The position numbers and the translations under genes were made by a program. This document shows positions 34,996-44,413 of a DNA stretch of 64,000 nucleotides, piece after piece. The stretch's first letter is position 1, and each line of letters begins with the position of its first letter. Origin of the DNA: Verrucomicrobiaceae bacterium (GTDB lineage: Bacteria > Verrucomicrobiota > Verrucomicrobiia > Verrucomicrobiales > Verrucomicrobiaceae). The notes under the pieces are model-generated. The model saw only the letters and a program-made list of their open reading frames with translations, was not told where the DNA came from and did not search any database. The stretch is taken from positions 124,001 through 188,000 of the forward strand of contig JAIBCL010000004.1 of assembly GCA_019694165.1 (NCBI GenBank), in the 5' to 3' direction.

Positions 34996-35025
34996 GGCGG
35001 ACCGTGCCGCAAACCGCGGTCCGCC
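34996..35025 (+). other. hairpin between atpE and atpF
   Basis: GGCGGACCG and CGGTCCGCC form a perfect 9-bp stem with a 12-nt loop, 25 bp after the atpE stop. No T tract follows. Such a stem can protect the upstream mRNA from 3' decay and raise c-subunit yield relative to later genes. Confidence 0.5.
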
Positions 35026-35067
35026 AATTTCAAAAGCTCCGTTCCACTTTTACCTCCAGCGAATCCG

Positions 35068-35574
35068 ATGAATGTCATCCTAGCAGCCAACCAGTTCGGT
35101 CTTTCGGTACCGAACTTGATTGCCCAGATCATCATCTTCTTGATCGTCTTCTTCATCCTGAAGACCAAGGCGTTCGGTCCGATCCTCGCCATGCTGGAGC
35201 AACGCAAGCAGCGCATCGCTGAAGGCGAAGCCAAGCTCGAAAAGATTTCCAAAGACCTCGCCGAGGCAAATGCCAACGCTCAAGCCATCCTCGACAAAGC
35301 CAATGCCGACGGCAATCGCCTCGTGAAGGAAGCTGATGAGAGCGCGAAGGCGCTCGCCGAGAAGAAGCAGCAGGATGCCATTCACGAAGCCAGCCAGATT
35401 CTCGCGAAAGCTCGCGAAGCTGCTCAACTCGAAACCGACAAGGCGCGCTCCGAGCTTCGCCGCGAATTCGGCCGCATGGTGTCCGACGCCACCAGCCGCG
35501 TGACCGGCAAGGTGCTCACCACTGACGACCAATCGCGCATCAATCAAGAGACGGCCGCGCAGGTCTCTCTTTAA
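35068..35574 (+). CDS. atpF: F-type ATP synthase subunit b
   Basis: 168 residues. One N-terminal membrane helix (LIAQIIIFLIVFFILKTKAF) is followed by a long charged helix that forms the peripheral stalk coiled coil (KLEKISKDLAEANANAQAIL, AKAREAAQLETDKARSELRR). The length is close to the usual 156-170. It links subunit a in the membrane to the delta subunit and the alpha/beta head. Only one b gene is present, so a homodimer is expected. Confidence 0.95.
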   Translation: MNVILAANQFGLSVPNLIAQIIIFLIVFFILKTKAFGPILAMLEQRKQRIAEGEAKLEKISKDLAEANANAQAILDKANADGNRLVKEADESAKALAEKKQQDAIHEASQILAKAREAAQLETDKARSELRREFGRMVSDATSRVTGKVLTTDDQSRINQETAAQVSL

Positions 35575-35602
35575 TTTTTTTCATCCTTCCACGCCGCCGA
35601 CC

Positions 35603-35998
35603 ATGAAGATCAGCAAGGAAGCCCGCCGCACCTCCCGTCAGCTTTTCCGCGCCTGCTTTGCAGATGGAAAGCTTGATGAGGCTCGTGCTCGTTCGGTTGT
35701 CGCGCTGGTCACCGAGAAAAAGCCGCGCGGCTACATCGGCATCCTCGAAAACTTCGCCCGGCTGCTGCGCGGTGAGTCCGAGCGCCAGAACGCGGTCGTC
35801 GAGAGCGCCACGGCGATCAGCGACGACATGCGCTTCCAATTGAAAGCCGGTCTCGCCAAAAAATACGGCCGCGAACTCGCCCTTCAGTTCCAGGTCGTCC
35901 CCGAACTCCTCGGCGGCATCCGCGTCAAGGTCGGCTCCGACGTCTGGGACGGCAGCGTCAAGGCACGCCTCGAAGCCCTCAAGAACCAACTCGCTTAA
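35603..35998 (+). CDS. atpH: F-type ATP synthase subunit delta, short form
   Basis: 131 residues, against about 175-180 usually. The N-terminal helices are recognisable (ARRTSRQLFRACFADGKLDEA), but the central part of the six-helix bundle seems reduced by roughly 40 residues. The C-terminal part is normal: KKYGRELALQFQVVPELLGGIRVKVGSDVWDGSV followed by a last helix, matching the strand-turn pattern that binds subunit b. It is 28 bp after atpF and 27 bp before atpA, so position supports the call. No frameshift is seen; the frame is intact. Confidence 0.9.
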   Translation: MKISKEARRTSRQLFRACFADGKLDEARARSVVALVTEKKPRGYIGILENFARLLRGESERQNAVVESATAISDDMRFQLKAGLAKKYGRELALQFQVVPELLGGIRVKVGSDVWDGSVKARLEALKNQLA

Positions 35999-36025
35999 TT
36001 TTCAAATCAGAACACGCACCTCACC

Positions 36026-37555
36026 ATGAGCAACATCCTCCAGGAGATCGAATCCCAAATCGCCGGCCTCAAGACAGCCGTCACGAAGTCCAATGTGGGC
36101 GTCGTGCGTGAAATCGGCGACGGCGCGGCCAAAGTCGAAGGCCTCAGCGACGTGATGCTCAATGAGATGATCGAGTTCCCGGGTGGCGTCTATGGCCTCG
36201 CTCTGAACCTCGAAGAAACCGAAGTCGGCTGTGTGTTGCTCGGTTCCGGTGAAGGCATCAAGGCTGGCGATGAAGTGAAGACCACCGGTCGTCTTCTCTC
36301 GGTGCCAGTTGGCAAGAGTCTCCTCGGTCGTGTGGTGAACACGCTCGGCCAGGCCATCGACGGCAAAGGCGACATCAAGGGCGACGCCCAATATCCGGTG
36401 GAAAAGATCGCTCCGGGCATCATCACGCGTAAGTCCGTGTCCGTCCCCGTGCAGACTGGCATCATGCCGATCGACGCCATGATTCCGATCGGTCGCGGTC
36501 AGCGCGAGTTGATCATCGGTGACCGTTCCACCGGCAAGACCACCATCGCGGTGGACACCATCATTTCGCAGGCTCAGCAAAACAAAGCCGCCGAGCAGGG
36601 CAAGCTACAGGGCCACAAGCCCCTCTACTGCATCTACGTCGCCATCGGCCAGAAGCAGTCGAACGTCGCCCGCGTGGTGAAGACGCTCGAAGAAGCCGGC
36701 GCGATGGAATACACCGTTATCGTCAGTGCTTCCGCCTCCGACAGCGCGGTCATGCAGTATCTCGCGCCTTACACGGGCTGCTCCATCGGTGAGTGGTTCA
36801 TGGATCAGGGCCAGGACGCACTCATCGTATTCGATGACCTTTCCAAGCAAGCTGTCGCGTATCGCCAGGTTTCGCTCGTCTTGAAGCGTCCTTCCGGTCG
36901 TGAAGCTTATCCGGGCGACGTGTTCTACCTCCACAGCCGTCTTCTCGAGCGCTCCGCTCGCGTGAATGAAAACTACGGTGGTGGCTCGCTTACCGCTCTG
37001 CCGATTATCGAAACGCAGGCTGGCGACGTGTCCGCTTACATTCCGACGAACGTGATCTCCATCACCGACGGACAGATTTTCCTCGAAACCGACCTCTTCT
37101 ATCAAGGCATCCGTCCCGCCATCTCCGTGGGTCTCTCCGTTTCGCGTGTGGGCTCCGCCGCGCAGACGAAGGCCATGAAAAAGGTCGCCGGCACCACGAA
37201 ACTCGACCTTGCACAGTTCCGTGAACTTGCAGCGTTCGCGCAGTTCGGTTCAGACCTCGACGCTGGCACGAAGGCCAAGCTCGATCGCGGTGCGCGCATC
37301 GTGGAACTCTTCAAGCAGCAGCAATACCTGCCGAAGAGCCTGCCGATCATGGTCATCAGCCTTTACGCGATGCAGAAGGGCTACTTCGATACCGTCGCTG
37401 TCGATCGCGTGAAGGAATTCCAAGGCAAGCTCGAAGAGTACCTCAACACCCGTAAGAGCGCTCTCCTCGAGCAGCTCGCCAACGAGAAGGCCATCGACAA
37501 GTGCGAAGACGCCATCAAGGGCGCGCTCGACGACTTCAAGTCTTCCTGGAAGTAA
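36026..37555 (+). CDS. atpA: F-type ATP synthase subunit alpha
   Basis: 509 residues, full length. Walker A is GDRSTGKT near residue 166, Walker B lies in [13 protein letters not shown], and the arginine finger is in [14 protein letters not shown]. The N-terminal barrel contains [22 protein letters not shown]. Alpha subunits carry non-catalytic nucleotide sites and alternate with beta in the head. Spacing to atpG is 40 bp. A 15-codon [15 protein letters not shown] segment after Walker A is a modest insertion. Confidence 0.98.
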   Translation: MSNILQEIESQIAGLKTAVTKSNVGVVREIGDGAAKVEGLSDVMLNEMIEFPGGVYGLALNLEETEVGCVLLGSGEGIKAGDEVKTTGRLLSVPVGKSLLGRVVNTLGQAIDGKGDIKGDAQYPVEKIAPGIITRKSVSVPVQTGIMPIDAMIPIGRGQRELIIGDRSTGKTTIAVDTIISQAQQNKAAEQGKLQGHKPLYCIYVAIGQKQSNVARVVKTLEEAGAMEYTVIVSASASDSAVMQYLAPYTGCSIGEWFMDQGQDALIVFDDLSKQAVAYRQVSLVLKRPSGREAYPGDVFYLHSRLLERSARVNENYGGGSLTALPIIETQAGDVSAYIPTNVISITDGQIFLETDLFYQGIRPAISVGLSVSRVGSAAQTKAMKKVAGTTKLDLAQFRELAAFAQFGSDLDAGTKAKLDRGARIVELFKQQQYLPKSLPIMVISLYAMQKGYFDTVAVDRVKEFQGKLEEYLNTRKSALLEQLANEKAIDKCEDAIKGALDDFKSSWK

Positions 37556-37595
37556 GGCTGCGCCATTTCGAAGCTGAAATTCTAAATTTCAAATC

Positions 37596-38480
37596 ATGCC
37601 CAGCACTCGCGACATCCGCCGCCGAATCAAATCGGTAAAAAGCACGGCCCAGATCACCAAGGCCATGCAGCTCGTCGCGGCTGCGAAGATGAAGAAAGCG
37701 CAGGACCAAGCCACCAACGGCCGCGCCTACGCCGAGACGATGAACAAGATTCTCGTCGCGCTGAAGGAAGCCGCCGAGGACGCCGCGCATCCTTACTTTG
37801 ATGAAGGCAAGGGAAGCAAGACGCTCGTCCTCGTCATCGCCTCCGACAAAGGCCTGTGCGGTGCCTTGAACACGAACCTCTTCAAGAAGCTGCTCGCCTC
37901 GAAGCTCGAAGGTGACGTCGATTACCTCACGATCGGTCGCAAAGCCACACAGACGCTCGGTCGCCTGCGCAAGAACATCGTCGCCGATTTCCCGATCAAG
38001 GATCCCGCGAAGTTCACCGACCTCCGCGCCGCTGGAAACTTCATCCAGGAGCGCTTCCGCTCGGGTGAATACAAGAAGGTGCTCGTCGCCTTCAACAACT
38101 TCATCAACACCGTCACCGTCGTGCCGACCCTCGAGCAGCTCCTGCCCGTGGACAAAGTGCAGCTCGGTGGCAAGCGCTCCTACGAAGACCCGAAGACCGC
38201 CGACGTTCACGCCGCGTCGAAGCTCGACTACACCTTCGAGCCCAGCGCCAACGCCGTCTTTGAAGGCATCCTGCCGCAATACGTGAACAACACGCTCTTC
38301 CAGATGCTCCTCGAAGCGCGCGCCTCCGAGCACTCCAGTCGCATGGTGGCCATGAAGAACGCCACCGACAACGCGAAGCAGATGCTCAAGGACCTCACTC
38401 TCGAATACAACAAGGTGCGCCAGGCGGCGATCACCAGCGAACTCCTCGAAATCACCACCGCGAAACTGGCGCTGGAGTAA
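37596..38480 (+). CDS. atpG: F-type ATP synthase subunit gamma
   Basis: 294 residues. The N-terminal helix begins with the family signature IRRRIKSVKSTAQITKAMQL and VAAAKMKKAQ. The middle has ASDKGLCGALNTNLFKKL, and the C-terminal helix ends LEYNKVRQAAITSELLEITT. These two helices form the central rotor shaft. The length is normal. The cyanobacterial/plastid-type regulatory insertion is not apparent. Confidence 0.97.
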   Translation: MPSTRDIRRRIKSVKSTAQITKAMQLVAAAKMKKAQDQATNGRAYAETMNKILVALKEAAEDAAHPYFDEGKGSKTLVLVIASDKGLCGALNTNLFKKLLASKLEGDVDYLTIGRKATQTLGRLRKNIVADFPIKDPAKFTDLRAAGNFIQERFRSGEYKKVLVAFNNFINTVTVVPTLEQLLPVDKVQLGGKRSYEDPKTADVHAASKLDYTFEPSANAVFEGILPQYVNNTLFQMLLEARASEHSSRMVAMKNATDNAKQMLKDLTLEYNKVRQAAITSELLEITTAKLALE

Positions 38481-38510
38481 TTCACTGACCCTCTGAACTC
38501 TGATCTCTGA

Positions 38511-39980
<1,470 letters not shown>

Positions 39981-39996
39981 TCGTGATGGTGTGGAA

Positions 39997-40057
39997 GTTC
40001 TCAGTTCTCAGTGCTCAGTCGTCGGGCCTGCAAAATTGAGCACTGCGCACTGAGCAC
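39997..40057. repeat. inverted heptamer repeat between atpD and atpC
   Basis: Three heptamers GTTCTCA, GTTCTCA, GTGCTCA (39997-40017) are followed after 19 nt by three inverted ones, TGAGCAC, TGCGCAC, TGAGCAC (40037-40057). They can pair into a long imperfect hairpin inside the operon. The unit is related to the GTATTCA repeat at 16665-16692. Confidence 0.8.
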
Positions 40058-40078
40058 TAACTCCGCCACTCCAAGCAA

Positions 40079-40504
40079 ATGCCACTCAAGCTAGAGATCG
40101 TCACCCCCGAAGCCCGCATCTTCTCCGATGAGGTGGACAGCGTCGTGCTCCCAGGTGCCGAGGGCGAGATGGGCGTCCTGCCTCAGCACGCGAATCTCGT
40201 CACCACGCTGAATCACGGTGAGCTTTTCTACACGAAGGGAGGCAAGAGCAATCACCTCGCCGTCGGTGAAGGCTTGGTGGAGATCACCGGCACGACCACC
40301 CGCATCCTCACTGACATGGCCATCGGCGTCGAAGACATCGACGAGAAGGCAGTCGAAGAAGCCCTCGAGCGCGCCAAGACCGCCCTCGAAGCCATCAAGG
40401 CCAAGGGTCACAGCACCGGCGACGAAGAAGTGGCCGCCACCATGGCCATGATCCAGCGCAGCACCGCCCAGCTCCATGTGAAGCGCAAGCGCCGCACGCT
40501 GTAA
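40079..40504 (+). CDS. atpC: F-type ATP synthase subunit epsilon
   Basis: 141 residues. The N-terminal beta sandwich (1-85) has LEIVTPEARIFSDEVDSVVLPGAEGEMGVLP and the GEGLVEIT segment; two C-terminal helices follow (EKAVEEALERAKTALEAI and a last one ending HVKRKRRTL). This helical part can extend to inhibit ATP hydrolysis in other bacteria. It is the last gene of the operon; a palindrome doublet follows directly. Confidence 0.95.
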   Translation: MPLKLEIVTPEARIFSDEVDSVVLPGAEGEMGVLPQHANLVTTLNHGELFYTKGGKSNHLAVGEGLVEITGTTTRILTDMAIGVEDIDEKAVEEALERAKTALEAIKAKGHSTGDEEVAATMAMIQRSTAQLHVKRKRRTL

Positions 40505-40506
40505 AA

Positions 40507-40629
40507 AGTAGCCCTCTCGCTCCGCGAGAGGAGCGAGCGATTTCCATCAAAGTGGGGCGTCTACGACGTTCGTTGAGTACTCGTGTGAACGTGAGCACAA
40601 TGCTCCTCTCGCGGAGCGAGAGGGCTACT
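40507..40629. repeat. REPIN-like doublet of GTAG-headed palindromes
   Basis: A 28-bp sequence at 40507-40534 recurs perfectly inverted at 40602-40629, with 67 nt between. Each arm starts with A-GTAG and contains its own hairpin, CCTCTCGC-TCC-GCGAGAGG (8-bp stem, 3-nt loop). A GTAG head before a palindrome, in inverted pairs in an intergenic spot, is the signature of REP elements moved by RAYT (TnpA-REP) transposases. It lies 3 bp after atpC and may also act as a transcript end. The remaining 72 bp to the next gene show nothing clear. Confidence 0.85.
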
Positions 40630-40701
40630 GTGCTGGCAATGGCGTTCGCTCTCGTGATAAGGCAGACGTGCTTTGCTTGACGCATCGCTTACGATTCGTG
40701 C

Positions 40702-41334
40702 ATGCGCTGGCCATTGATTTTCGTCTCGATCGCGTTCGCAACAGCCTGTCTGGTCGCAAAGGCCACGTCAAATCAAGCCGTCGAACTCTCCCGCAATCGT
40801 GTCCCCGATGACGGCTCGTTTGCTTCAAAGCTCGTTAACGCCGCGCTCGATCGCACGAAGCACACCGTCCGTTACGATCCCGCCTATGTGCAGCTCGATT
40901 ATCCGGGAGGCGATGTGCCGCCAGATACCGGCGTCTGCACCGACGAAGTCATCCGCTCCTACCGCACGCTCGGACTCGATTTGCAGAAGCTCGTCCATGA
41001 AGACATGAAGGCCCACTTCAGCGCCTATCCGAAGCAATGGGGCCTCGCTTCGACCGACAAGAACATCGATCACCGCCGCGTGCCCAATCTCCAGACCTTC
41101 TTCAAACGACGCGGCGCAAGCCTGCCCGTGACGCAAACGGCCGACGACTACAAGCCCGGCGATCTCATCACCTGCACCGTCGCTGGCAAGCTGCCGCACA
41201 TCGCCATCGTCGTCCCCGCACCCGATGGAGGCCGACCATGGATCGTGCATAACATCGGCGCAGGACCGCAGATGGAAGACCGCCTGTTTGAATTTCCGCT
41301 CACGGGTCACTACCGCTGGCATCCGGCGCGGTAA
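40702..41334 (+). CDS. DUF1287 domain-containing exported protein
   Basis: 210 residues with a signal peptide (MRWPLIFVSIAFATACLVA). The DUF1287 core follows: YDPAYVQLDYPGGDVPPDTGVCTDEVIRSYR, HEDMKAHFSAYPKQWGL, NIDHRRVPNLQTFF and HIAIVVPAP, ending in GHYRWHP. The conserved Cys of GVCTDEV and the His of PHIAIVV suggest an NlpC/P60-like hydrolase fold, possibly acting on cell-wall peptides; this is inference. It converges with the J-domain gene, 15 bp apart. Confidence 0.88.
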   Translation: MRWPLIFVSIAFATACLVAKATSNQAVELSRNRVPDDGSFASKLVNAALDRTKHTVRYDPAYVQLDYPGGDVPPDTGVCTDEVIRSYRTLGLDLQKLVHEDMKAHFSAYPKQWGLASTDKNIDHRRVPNLQTFFKRRGASLPVTQTADDYKPGDLITCTVAGKLPHIAIVVPAPDGGRPWIVHNIGAGPQMEDRLFEFPLTGHYRWHPAR

Positions 41335-41349
41335 TGCCGCCCACGCAAT

Positions 41350-41766
41350 TCATCCATGGGTGATGCGCCGGTAAACGATCCACCAGATCACCGCGACGAC
41401 CGGCACCACCAGCCGCGCATCCGACAGCAGCGCCAGTCCTGACTTCAGCCACACCGGTCGTGGTGCCAAAGGCAGACGCACGCCATGTCTTGCCGGTTTC
41501 ACCCGCCTTTCCGTCTGATTCTCGGGAGGTCGCGATGTTGTCCGGGGTTGTCGTTGGCGTAGCAGATCTCCGTCGTAGCCGGCGCGTTTGCGTGAATCCG
41601 AGAGCACTGCGTAGGCTTCGTTCAACGATTGCATCATGCGCTGCGACTGCGCACTGCCGCCACAGCGGTCCGGATGATACTTGAGCGACAGGGCGCGATA
41701 CGCTGCCCGGATGACTTCGGGAGGAGCATCCTCGGTGACTTTGAGGCTGTCGTAGTGCGTGCGCAT
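41350..41766 (-). CDS. J-domain protein with C-terminal membrane anchor
   Basis: 138 residues. Residues 1-68 are a J-domain with the catalytic HPD in LSLKYHPDRCGG and a normal helix IV ending SDSRKRAGYD. A basic linker leads to one hydrophobic helix at the end (ARLVVPVVAVIWWIVYRR). No Gly/Phe or zinc-finger part is present, so it is a small class C DnaJ protein that may bring DnaK to the membrane. Upstream lies a 96-bp gap with an 8-bp inverted repeat at 41776/41832 but no clear promoter. Confidence 0.88.
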   Translation of the reverse strand: MRTHYDSLKVTEDAPPEVIRAAYRALSLKYHPDRCGGSAQSQRMMQSLNEAYAVLSDSRKRAGYDGDLLRQRQPRTTSRPPENQTERRVKPARHGVRLPLAPRPVWLKSGLALLSDARLVVPVVAVIWWIVYRRITHG

Positions 41767-41862
41767 TGCAGCGCCGAGATGTTCGATTCAGCCACAGGCA
41801 CGAGGAATTGCCAGCGGTATTTGTCCGCAGCAACATCTCACGGTTCCGCAGTTTCGTCCCGG

Positions 41863-42564
41863 CTACTTTGAAGGTGCCGACGCCCAGACGCCTTGTTTCT
41901 GCTGGCGCGCCTGCTTGGACAGATCGCGGAGCTCGAGCATGTAGTCCTCGGTGCTGCGGTGGTCATCGGATGGCATGAATGTGGTGACGCCCTCCACACG
42001 GGCGTAGCCCTTGCGCATGAGCAGGTCCGAGAGATAGGCCCGTTTCCCGGGCTCGTTCTCCACGCTGATCAGCGCGTAGTAGCGGCTGCTGTTGGTCATG
42101 CGCTCCCAACGGGTGAGCACGGTGAAGGTCTTCGACTTGAGGAGATTTGCCACATAGTTCATGGCCACCTGACCGGTTTCGACCACGGTTTCGTTTGAAA
42201 CGTTGCCAAACCATTTTGCCTGCGCGGCGACAAGCTGCGGGTGCGTCCACGAAGCCTCGAGCGCATCGACGAAATAGAGAACGAACACGTTCTCCTCGCT
42301 TCCGATCTTGACGCGAAAGGCGTCCGGCTCGTTTGAGCGTGACTCCACGAACTGCGCTCCGGGAAAGGCCACGAAATTCGGTTCGACAGCGTGCCCCGTC
42401 TCCATGAATCCCGCTCCGCCGCCCGGCACGCCGGCCTGGTTGACCGGGATGGCCGTCGGCACCGAGCCGGGCCGTGACTCGCGCAGCAGGATGGCCACGA
42501 GCACCACGATGAGCACGAGCACGCAGGTGATCGCGAGATTCAGCAGTGTCTCACGGAGGTGCAT
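41863..42564 (-). CDS. SNase-like (thermonuclease-fold) membrane-anchored protein
   Basis: 233 residues from MHLRETLLNLAITCVLVLIVVLVAILL, an N-terminal anchor. The rest shows a staphylococcal-nuclease-like OB fold: VFVLYFVDALEASWTHP matches the family's V-R-L-x-G-I-D-x-P-E region but lacks the Arg and the D-x-P, and TFTVLTRWERM and AYLSDLLMRKGYARVEG match later strands and helix. Loss of active-site residues suggests a non-catalytic binding protein. It overlaps the small upstream gene by 14 bp and is therefore cotranscribed with it. Confidence 0.72.
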   Translation of the reverse strand: MHLRETLLNLAITCVLVLIVVLVAILLRESRPGSVPTAIPVNQAGVPGGGAGFMETGHAVEPNFVAFPGAQFVESRSNEPDAFRVKIGSEENVFVLYFVDALEASWTHPQLVAAQAKWFGNVSNETVVETGQVAMNYVANLLKSKTFTVLTRWERMTNSSRYYALISVENEPGKRAYLSDLLMRKGYARVEGVTTFMPSDDHRSTEDYMLELRDLSKQARQQKQGVWASAPSK

Positions 42565-42850
42565 CGGGGGAGGGCGGAGACACAAGAGAGCGCACTCTCC
42601 AGCGCGCAACGATGGCGACGACCAGGCCGATGAAACCCACGAGCACTCCTCCGAATGTGGCGAAGAGCACGCCGCCAATCGCCATCGACAGACGGGATGG
42701 ATCTCCGTGACCTGACGATCCCAGTGTGTGAAACGCATGAAGCATTCCCACAATAGTGATGGCCAGCCCGGTGATCGGCGCGACGACCGCGGAAATGAAA
42801 CCAAGCCGCTGCATCAGCTTGAGGCGGCGCTGCTGATCAGCCGGAGTCAT
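42551..42850 (-). CDS. small MotA/TolQ/ExbB-like membrane protein
   Basis: 99 residues from MTPADQQRRLKLMQRLGF. Two membrane helices resemble the conserved proton-channel part of MotA/TolQ/ExbB: GLAITIVGMLHAFHTLG, then AIGGVLFATFGGVLVGFIGL. The usual first helix and cytoplasmic domain of these roughly 200-residue proteins are missing. It may be a degenerate or miniature channel protein. It begins 31 bp after the fabF stop and overlaps the SNase-like gene. Confidence 0.6.
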   Translation of the reverse strand: MTPADQQRRLKLMQRLGFISAVVAPITGLAITIVGMLHAFHTLGSSGHGDPSRLSMAIGGVLFATFGGVLVGFIGLVVAIVARWRVRSLVSPPSPDAPP

Positions 42851-42881
42851 CGCGAGAGAAATTGGGGTTTTGACGCCTGCC

Positions 42882-44132
42882 CTATCCGACAAACTTCCGG
42901 ACCAGCACCGCCGCATTGTGGCCGCCGAAACCGAAGGAGTTGCTCAGCACGGCATCGATCTTTGCGGGGCGCGCGGCATTTGGCACCACGTCAAGATCGC
43001 ACTCGGGGTCCTGGTTCTCGACGTTGATGGTCGGGGGAGCGATCTGATCGCGGATGGCAAGTATGGATGCTGCCAGCTCCACGCCGCCAGCGGCACCGAG
43101 GAGGTGGCCGGTCATTGATTTCGTCGAGGACACAAGCAGGCCCTTCTTCGCGTGATCGCCAAAGGTGCGCTTGATGGCGCGAAGCTCGCACACATCGCCG
43201 ACGGGCGTGGAGGTGGCGTGGGCGTTGATGTACTGGATGTCCGTCGTGTTCAGCTTCGCGTGGCGCAGGGCCATCTCCATGCACTTCGCCGCGCCGAGGC
43301 CTTCGGGATGGGGCGCGGTTAGGTGATAGGCATCAGCCGTGGCACCGTAGCCGGCCAGTTCACAGTAGATTTGCGCGCCGCGCTTCCTGGCGTGCTCGAG
43401 TTCCTCTATGACGACAACACCCGCGCCCTCGCCCATAACGAAGCCGTCGCGGTCCTTGTCAAAGGGACGCGATGCTCGCTCAGGCTCGTCATTGCGCATC
43501 GATAGCGCCTTCATGTTGCCGAAGCCCGCAAGCCCGGAGGGCGAGATGGATGCCTCGGCACCGCCGCAGATCATGCAGTCGGCATCCCCAAACTTAATGA
43601 TGCGCCAAGCCTCGCCGATGTTGTTGTTGGAAGTCGCGCAGGCGGTCACGATCGCCATGTTCGGCCCCATGAAGCCGTACTCGCCGGCGATCATGCCGCT
43701 GGCGATGTTGCTGATCATCATCGGGATCAGGAAGGGCGAGACCCGGCTGGGGTGCTTGTGGAGCAGGATTTCATACTGCGTCTCCAAAGTATGCAGCCCG
43801 CCGATGCCGCTGCCGACCATGACGCCGACGCGATGAGGATCAAGCGAGTCGGGGTTCAGCCCGGCGTCCTTCGCGGCCATCTTCGATGCGGCCATGCCGA
43901 GCTGGAAGTAGCGGTCCGCCCGGCGCGCCTCCTTGTGGTTGTTGAAAAACGGCGCTGGATCGAAATCCACGACCTCGCCGGCGATCTTGCAGTCGTACTT
44001 CTCCGTGTCCATCGACTGGATGCGGCGGATGCCGCTCTTGCCGGCGAGGATGTTCTTCCAGAAATCGTCCTTGTTGTTGCCGAGAGGGGAAACGACACCG
44101 ATCCCGGTGATGACAACGCGTCTATCGCTCAT
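42882..44132 (-). CDS. fabF: 3-oxoacyl-[ACP] synthase II
   Basis: 416 residues from MSDRRVVITGIGVVSPLG. The catalytic triad is visible: Cys in VTACATSNNNIG, His in NAHATSTPVGD and His in KSMTGHLLGAAG. The C-terminal signature SNSFGFGGHNAAVL is present. It condenses malonyl-ACP with acyl-ACP in fatty-acid elongation. No acyl carrier protein gene lies beside it in this window. The small channel-like and SNase-like genes follow it closely on the same strand. Confidence 0.95.
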   Translation of the reverse strand: MSDRRVVITGIGVVSPLGNNKDDFWKNILAGKSGIRRIQSMDTEKYDCKIAGEVVDFDPAPFFNNHKEARRADRYFQLGMAASKMAAKDAGLNPDSLDPHRVGVMVGSGIGGLHTLETQYEILLHKHPSRVSPFLIPMMISNIASGMIAGEYGFMGPNMAIVTACATSNNNIGEAWRIIKFGDADCMICGGAEASISPSGLAGFGNMKALSMRNDEPERASRPFDKDRDGFVMGEGAGVVVIEELEHARKRGAQIYCELAGYGATADAYHLTAPHPEGLGAAKCMEMALRHAKLNTTDIQYINAHATSTPVGDVCELRAIKRTFGDHAKKGLLVSSTKSMTGHLLGAAGGVELAASILAIRDQIAPPTINVENQDPECDLDVVPNAARPAKIDAVLSNSFGFGGHNAAVLVRKFVG

Positions 44133-44362
44133 GAATATTAGGGTGGGGTTGGAGGCGCAGAGAACACGAAACGGGGGTGGGGGCAAGGGGTTTTTGCCTG
44201 CCGCAAATCTCGGCGTGAACAGCTTCCACATGGGGCGGAAGCAAGCGCGGAACAACCGTTGCGATGCGATTGCGTCCAGCCGCACTCTGCGCTGCAGGTC
44301 ACCGGCAAGACGAACGGGCCGGGTACTTGGCAGGCCCCGGCGAAAAACTTGATCACCCGCAG

Positions 44363-44387
44363 GGGACGGGCGCGATCCACCCGTCCC
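44363..44387 (-). terminator. candidate terminator of the glutathione peroxidase gene
   Basis: GGGACGGG-CGCGATCCA-CCCGTCCC is a perfect 8-bp stem 26 bp beyond the gpx stop on the minus strand; a TTTTT run follows about 15 nt later. The rest of the 281-bp gap 44133-44413 shows nothing recognisable. Confidence 0.4.
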
Positions 44388-44413
44388 ATTCGATCCCGCA
44401 CACGGCGGGCCAA

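Noticed and set aside
44133..44138. TAATAT as a -10 element for fabF
   Set aside because: It ends 2 nt before the ATG, so transcription would begin inside the gene, and no -35 element is found at the right distance.
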